64,000 nucleotides of DNA, from contig OX463778.1 in assembly GCA_949825025.1 (NCBI GenBank), forward strand, positions 1,998,501-2,062,500. The letters run 5' to 3'. Positions 58,471 to 64,000 of this stretch are shown piece after piece. The first letter of the stretch is position 1. Every line of letters begins with the position of its first letter. A program made the translations under genes and the position numbers. The notes beneath the pieces are model-generated. The model ran no database searches, was not told the origin of the DNA, and saw nothing but the letters and a program-made list of their open reading frames with translations. The DNA is from Siphlonurus alternatus (lineage: Eukaryota; Arthropoda; Insecta; Ephemeroptera; Siphlonuridae).

Positions 58471-61400
58471 TCACTCGGGGTAGTCCATGGTCTTGATGTA
58501 CTCGATGGCTGAGCAGAACTGGACCCACCAGTATTCCTCCTCCCCCTGTAGCTGGTTGCCATAGAAACTGTTGACGTACTGCACCGTGCTCAGCAGACTG
58601 GGGGGGTTCGCCTGCACACAACAAAATCAACAATTGCAACAGACGAGAAGAAATTTTGAAAGAAGGAAATATTTTTTTTTCAATTTAGTTGCAGACATTT
58701 TGCAGTTGCCTGCTTACGTTGAGTTTTATTCACAAAAGGTGTACATATATAATAAAATTAATATAAATATTTAGACATAGTTATAAAAATAGAAAGGTAG
58801 ACAAAAAATAGAAGAATACAGACAAACAATTAAGCAATAAAGTTTTATAAGAAGAATAACCCTCTATAGACCAATTATTTCAACAGTGTAATGTCCAATT
58901 AATATTTTTTTTAGTATTATTATGTAAAAATTATTTAACCCATTTTATACTGTGTTCAAAGAAAGAAATTTAAAAGTCTCATTTTTTTTTTTTTTTTTAA
59001 ATCTTGAAAAGTTGGGATCTTAAATAAGGACTAAACTCGAGACTTGACAAACAATTTGGTCCGACATTTGGTCTTGATCTACCTTGATGAGTACGTAGAC
59101 GAGGACAGGTGTGAAGTCGTCAGCTGCGGGTGCCGAGCGCTCGTGCGCCAGTCCCAGCAGGTACATGATGGTCTTGGCGCAGTCCACCACGCAGCGCACC
59201 TTGTCCCTGGGAGTCTTGCATGCTCCAATCACCGAGATCTCAGCCTGTGCGCTGGGCCAAGGACACTCGTACTGGAATGCCTGAAGCAGAATTTGTGTGT
59301 CATAATACTTTCAGATGCTGGTTTCTTTATGAACTTGAAACATTATTCAAATAAATATATTTTTGACGTTGATAGTAGATATTAGGAACTGAACATTCAA
59401 ACATGAAATTTGAGCTAGCCAATACATTAAAATTATTTAAACAACGTGAAACATACAAATTACTTGATTAAATTAATTATGTTTCTCCATCAAAATTTAC
59501 TTCATTTTCGAACATTAATAAAATTATAAAACATAATTTTATTGAAAGGAAAGGACAGACAATGCTCATAAAAACACAAATCATCGAAAGGTGATAAATG
59601 CTTTATTATATTCTATACTGTAGAATATAATATAGCATAAATTAATTTATGTTTTTATGGGTCTTGTCTGTTCTTTTCTTTCATTAAAATAAATATCTCA
59701 TAGTATAGACGATTTTTCAACCAAATAAATATTATACGGTAAACAATTGAAAAATTATGAATTTTTACGATAGTATAGCAGATATGCAGATATGGGAATG
59801 CAGATATCAAGACATTTAAAAGATTATAATAAAAATATATACAGTACTGATGCATTAAAGATAAAAAATGTAGTGATTACCTTTGGTACCCTGAGGTCCT
59901 TGTGGTTCAGGGTGATGACCTGGGCAAGCCTCTTCATGTGCTCCTGCAGCACCCTGAGACAGTACCACATTAGTGACAACCAAACCACAAGGGACGACGG
60001 ACTTACTGGTCTCTGGATATGTCGCCCTCTCCGTTGGGGTACAGGGCGTGCAGATACACCCGGCCGATGATTGCCTGTTCCACCGTCTGGCGCGCCACCT
60101 CCAGCTGCGCCTCACTCGCCACTGTGGACAAGGTAAGTTATAGTGGCAAGTGTCTAGGCATGATCGACGAGTGGAAAAAGCCAGGTAAAATTCAAATACC
60201 TAATTATAATAATGAACCTGAATTCATAACTTCTTTAATGGTGAGGTTGATAATTTCATAATAACCATTTAACAGTTTGGAAATCAAGAATTGAATAAGT
60301 TTATTAAAACTATGAGATTACAGCATTAATTTGAGTGTGATATATGATGGCATTAATTAATCCCTGAAAATATGTTTTTAATTTAACACAGTACAATATA
60401 CTGTGCATAAGATTTAAGAAAGTACAATATTATTTTGTAATTCTTAGAAATAACAGCACTTTACATTATACTAAATTAACAAAGATCATACTTAAATTAC
60501 TATAAATCTTATCAAGTTATAATTTTTCAATAGAAGAGATTAATATTTGCTATGTATCACAAAAGTCATAAAAATCATATAAATAAAATCCAAGATTATC
60601 CACTTACAATATTCATACCACGAGCTGAATTGCCAGGACAATTGACTCACCTCTCCAGATGGGATCTCTGTCCATGTCGGAGGCCAGGTTCAGCAGGAAC
60701 GAGTCCAGGAGGTCTGTCTTCTCGTCAGGCATCGTCAGCTGCTGAAAGTCTGACTCAAACTGCGCCAGTCGAGGCTCCCGCTGCTCCAAGAAGAGGCGCA
60801 CGCACACCGCCACCAAGTAGCGCCCACTCAGGTGGCGCTCCCTGCGCACCCGCTCAGTCAGCCTGCAATGAGACGGGAATTTTATCCAACAAGGACTTGG
60901 TGTCAACGTTTGCAGTGTGTCTCACCTTTCTTCTTTTATATTGTTGTTTATCATGCAATAAAGTACTTTAATAATAAAAAAGGAGTCATTTTAAACAATC
61001 AACATGAACTCTATTTGTGTTTAAATATTAGTTTAAGGTTCTAAAATAGTTTATAGTACGTTATTAGGACGAAAAACCCACTTTGAAAATTTGCTGATGA
61101 AAAAACAACTACTGTAAATTGTATTTTCCATCTATATCAAGTTCTTTTTTATTCATTAAAAATATTTTATCATGCTTGAGAGATGTATAATAACTGTGGA
61201 ACAATAAAATTGAATTATATATGATAAAATTAAAAGAAAAGGATAGGAATAACCAGCAAGGCCTTACCGATCGAAAGAGTCACAGCAGGTGGAAATTCTT
61301 GCGGTAAAAACTTTCGAGTGAACCTCTGTGACCGCAAGAATTTTCACCTGCTGTGACTCTTTCAATCGGTAAGGCCTTGCTGGTTATTCCTATCCTTTTC

Positions 61401-63608
61401 TTTTAATAAGATTATCACAACCTAAATGGTTTATTTTCCTTAATTTGAATTATATATGATAAAAATGTAACAATTTCATTAACATTTATGTTGTTAGGGT
61501 AACCTCACCTCTTGATCTGGGCTAGGCACTCCAGCAGACCCGCCTTGCTGCGAGTCATGTAGGCCACGTAGGGAGCTCGCTTGAAGTAGTCGTCCTTGAG
61601 GGACTGCAGCAGTTTACGACACCTGAACAGTCAGAGGTAGGAGTGTTGATGAAAGACATTTAAATTACACAGAAAAAAATATAAGATTTACAGTCGATCT
61701 GCTGAGATTAAGGATGATGGTGCTAATTTTAGAATATTATATTGATGGTCAAAGTGGCTAAAATAGAATTATATATAAAAATACACCTTAAAATTTATCA
61801 TTAGACATTTTAAATAAAATATACTGTACAACAATATTGAGTTAAAAGAGAAATTTTATCATACTTTTCATTGAAGATGCTACCAAAAAAAAAAAAAACT
61901 TGACAATCATAATTATTGTTACTTCATTCTATACTTAACAAAATGACAAAAATGATAATAACTAATAAATGACAGTCAAAATATGAAAATTGAACATGAC
62001 ATGTGTAAAACACCCCTCCAAATAAATTAAAAATAAGTTTTGACTCCAGCAGGTAATTTCCCCTGGGTAGGTTCATTTTACAACAAAATAAGACAGGTGG
62101 AAGGACTCAGCAAGTATTTTCTCCTGGCTACGTTCATACAGCAAGATAAGACTCACCCTGAGTCGTCAAAGAGACGGACACAGCGAAGAGCCTCGTGGAT
62201 CTGAGCGGTGAGGGCCTCGTCCTGGATGTTCATGGCCTCGGTGAGCTGCAGTCGCAGGAACACCGTCAGCTTGTCCAGAGCCCGGCCTCGAGCCCCTCTC
62301 TGGAACATTAGCAGGAAATGGCTTCACACTTTGGTATCAAATAAGTTTGTCTATGTGAATTAAATTTACAAATTTGATACTGATCGTAGGGTACATTAGT
62401 AAATAAGTTGCTTTTTATAACTGTTCTTTAATCAAATGATTGAAATAAATATATTCTAGTCTATGCAAGTAATTTATTAAAAGTCGTATTATTTATGAAA
62501 AGAATTAAATTTGAAAATTTAGAAGATTTTTACTTATAAATAAAATGATTTCATCTAGAGAAATTGGAAAACATATTATAAGAATAGATAAATATTTATC
62601 TAACTGGTTTCAGACTAATTTTAGTGTGTCAATTTTTGAGCAAATTTGTTTTTGTAGCTTTATGTTCAAAGTAAGGAAAATAAACCATTTAGGTTGTGAT
62701 AATCTTATTATCAAAACGTTTCAAAAATGTAAAAACTTTCGAGTGAACCTCTGTGACCGCAAGAATTTCCACCTGCTGTGACTCTTTCGATCGGTAAGGC
62801 CTTGCTGGTTATTCCTATCCTTTTCTTTTAATAAGATTAGCTTTATGTTCATTTCAACATTAATTTACTAATCAAAATTAAGTGTACAGTAAGTGGGAAT
62901 GAAATTAAATAATCATGCTGAAAGATTGATTATTTATTGTGTCTATTGCTTAGGTCTTATTAAAGGTTTTTTATAGCTCTCGTGTCTGAGAGACATTCTT
63001 ACCCTTGCTAGAACGTTGCGTCTGATTCCCTCAGCGTCTGCAGTGCTGAGCACCAGTCTCAGCTTACGTTTGGCGTCGGAGAAGGCGTAGCTCTGCTCGG
63101 GATGCAGGTGATCTATGTGCAGCCTCTCATCCTCCCCCTCTTCCTCCTCTCCCGCCCCCACCCCCTCCTTACTCTTCAGCTCTTGCCTATCCACCCCTGC
63201 ACCTCCAGGCTTACGGCGGTACTTGGCCAGAATTTCTTCAGAGTCTGAAACAACAAGTCCGTCAGTTTATTTTTTCACACTCAAGATTAAAAATACTTAC
63301 CCATTAATGTTTCTGTATGACGTCTGTTACGGAAAACAGCATCACCAGAATCAGTACTCCTGGAATAAAAATTTTTGAATTTACTTGAAAGACAATATTT
63401 AATTATCATTTATTTCCTCTCCATTAAAAGTAATTTTAAATACTCTGTAAGATTTTGAGAGAGTAAATGGAGAAGCAGACTTCAAACTTGGGACTTACGC
63501 TCTAGGGTCTTCTTGGCCACCTCGTGGAGGTTTGCGGCCTCGAGATTTAAAGGGCAACTTGAAGCGGAAGAAACTGCTTCGCTTGTGTTTGGGATCGTCA
63601 TCCAGTTC
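58471..63608 (-). CDS. Gapvd1: GAPVD1 (Gapex-5/RME-6), C-terminal 468 aa with VPS9 domain, partial
   Basis: GAPVD1 is an endosomal regulator with an N-terminal RasGAP domain and a C-terminal VPS9 domain that activates Rab5-class GTPases in endocytosis. The ten 3' exons are here on the minus strand: 63608-63499, 63359-63301, 63244-63003, 62299-62157, 61622-61509, 60862-60651, 60121-60007, 59953-59881, 59280-59083, 58611-58471; all join in phase (1407 nt). The 5' part with the RasGAP domain lies beyond the right edge. The VPS9 core is plain: ADDFTPVLVYVLIKANPPSL then STVQYVNSFYGNQLQGEEEY and WWVQFCSAIEYIKTMD; the D of DDF and the Y of QYV fit the conserved catalytic positions. Before it are a helical region with ALRCVRLFD and YLVAVCVRLFLEQ and a basic/acidic linker. 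The ending matches the family's natural C-terminus. Confidence 0.92.
61231..61405. mobile_element. Palindrome in a GAPVD1 intron
   Basis: Arms TAAAAGAAAAGGATAGGAAT and AACCAGCAAGGCCTTACCGA and beyond pair with near-exact complements around AACTTTCGAGTGAACCTC. About 175 bp. A single arm plus loop recurs at 62730-62840. Confidence 0.9.
62672..62840. mobile_element. Half copy of the GAPVD1-intron palindrome
   Basis: Carries the loop and one arm of the element at 61231 (AAAAACTTTCGAGTGAACCT through CAGCAGG-type arm to CCTATCCTTTTCTTTTAATA). It is flanked by GGAAAATAAACCATTTAGGT, the inverse of sequence found at 61410-61440. Lies in the intron between the exons at 62157 and 63003. Confidence 0.8.
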
Positions 63609-64000
63609 CTGCAAGGTAGAAGGAATTTCAGTGATGCCAAAAAGTGTAAGAATGATAACACTTACTAAAGCAAAAATGGAGAACAAAGAAAAGAAAATAG
63701 CTTTCTGGCTTTGTTTTGAAACTTTTTATGATTTACACTAAGACTATGATTTTATATTCCTAAACTAAAAACCTATATATTTGTTTTACTCCAAATATTT
63801 GACAATGTTGAGGATAGAACTCTAGCTTCTTCAAATATTGGAGGTGCATGCATAGAGATGCTAAGTGAACAGTGAACAGGAGAACAGCTAATTGAACAGG
63901 AGAAGAAAATCACTGTGGAATAAAAAAAAAAAAAATAATAAATTATATTCAAGTTGCAAATGTACTCAAGAAAAGGCCAGAACTCAATGTTTGCTGTCTA

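Overview
The window is nuclear DNA of an animal, almost certainly an arthropod. Non-coding DNA is AT-rich, coding exons are clearly GC-rich, genes are split by many introns with GT-AG borders, and a complete insect/crustacean-type gustatory receptor is present. The exact lineage cannot be read from the sequence. No bacterial, viral or CRISPR features are present.

Five protein-coding genes can be rebuilt by following splice phases. (1) Minus strand, 1861-6575: a five-exon gustatory receptor (465 aa). (2) Plus strand, 9153-30550: a 20-exon secreted GH31 alpha-glucosidase (1056 aa) with intact catalytic residues, head-to-head with gene 1. (3) Plus strand, 32545-36456: a five-exon GNAT N-acetyltransferase (266 aa), probably with a non-coding first exon ending at 31455. 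(4) Plus strand, about 40239-50817: a CAP-superfamily (GAPR-1/GLIPR2-like) protein, six coding exons recognised and at least one apparently not found. (5) Minus strand, 58471-63608 and continuing off the right edge: the last ten exons of GAPVD1 (Gapex-5/RME-6), ending in its VPS9 Rab-GEF domain. The genes are functionally unrelated; their order looks like ordinary eukaryotic neighbourhood, not a cluster.

Most other recognisable structure is small non-autonomous DNA transposons and fold-back elements. They include a five-copy 320-bp palindrome family (two copies carry a tRNA B-box-like sequence), a three-copy 350-370-bp palindrome family, hAT-type MITEs with 8-bp target duplications, a 4.3-kb giant inverted repeat in an intron of the GH31 gene, and a 2.2-kb inverted repeat holding the C-terminal coding end of a non-LTR retrotransposon. 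A 5S-rRNA-derived SINE candidate lies in the last GH31 intron. Several elements sit within about 45 bp of 3' splice sites, and several tandem duplications are built from splice-site sequence, the clearest being a minisatellite of about 23 units in the receptor gene. The octamer TGACGTCA is strongly over-represented in the first 36 kb.

The two most unusual biological points are the GH31 protein, whose N-terminus looks like the leftover ends of a lost first unit of a sucrase-isomaltase-type double enzyme, and the 5S-derived SINE.
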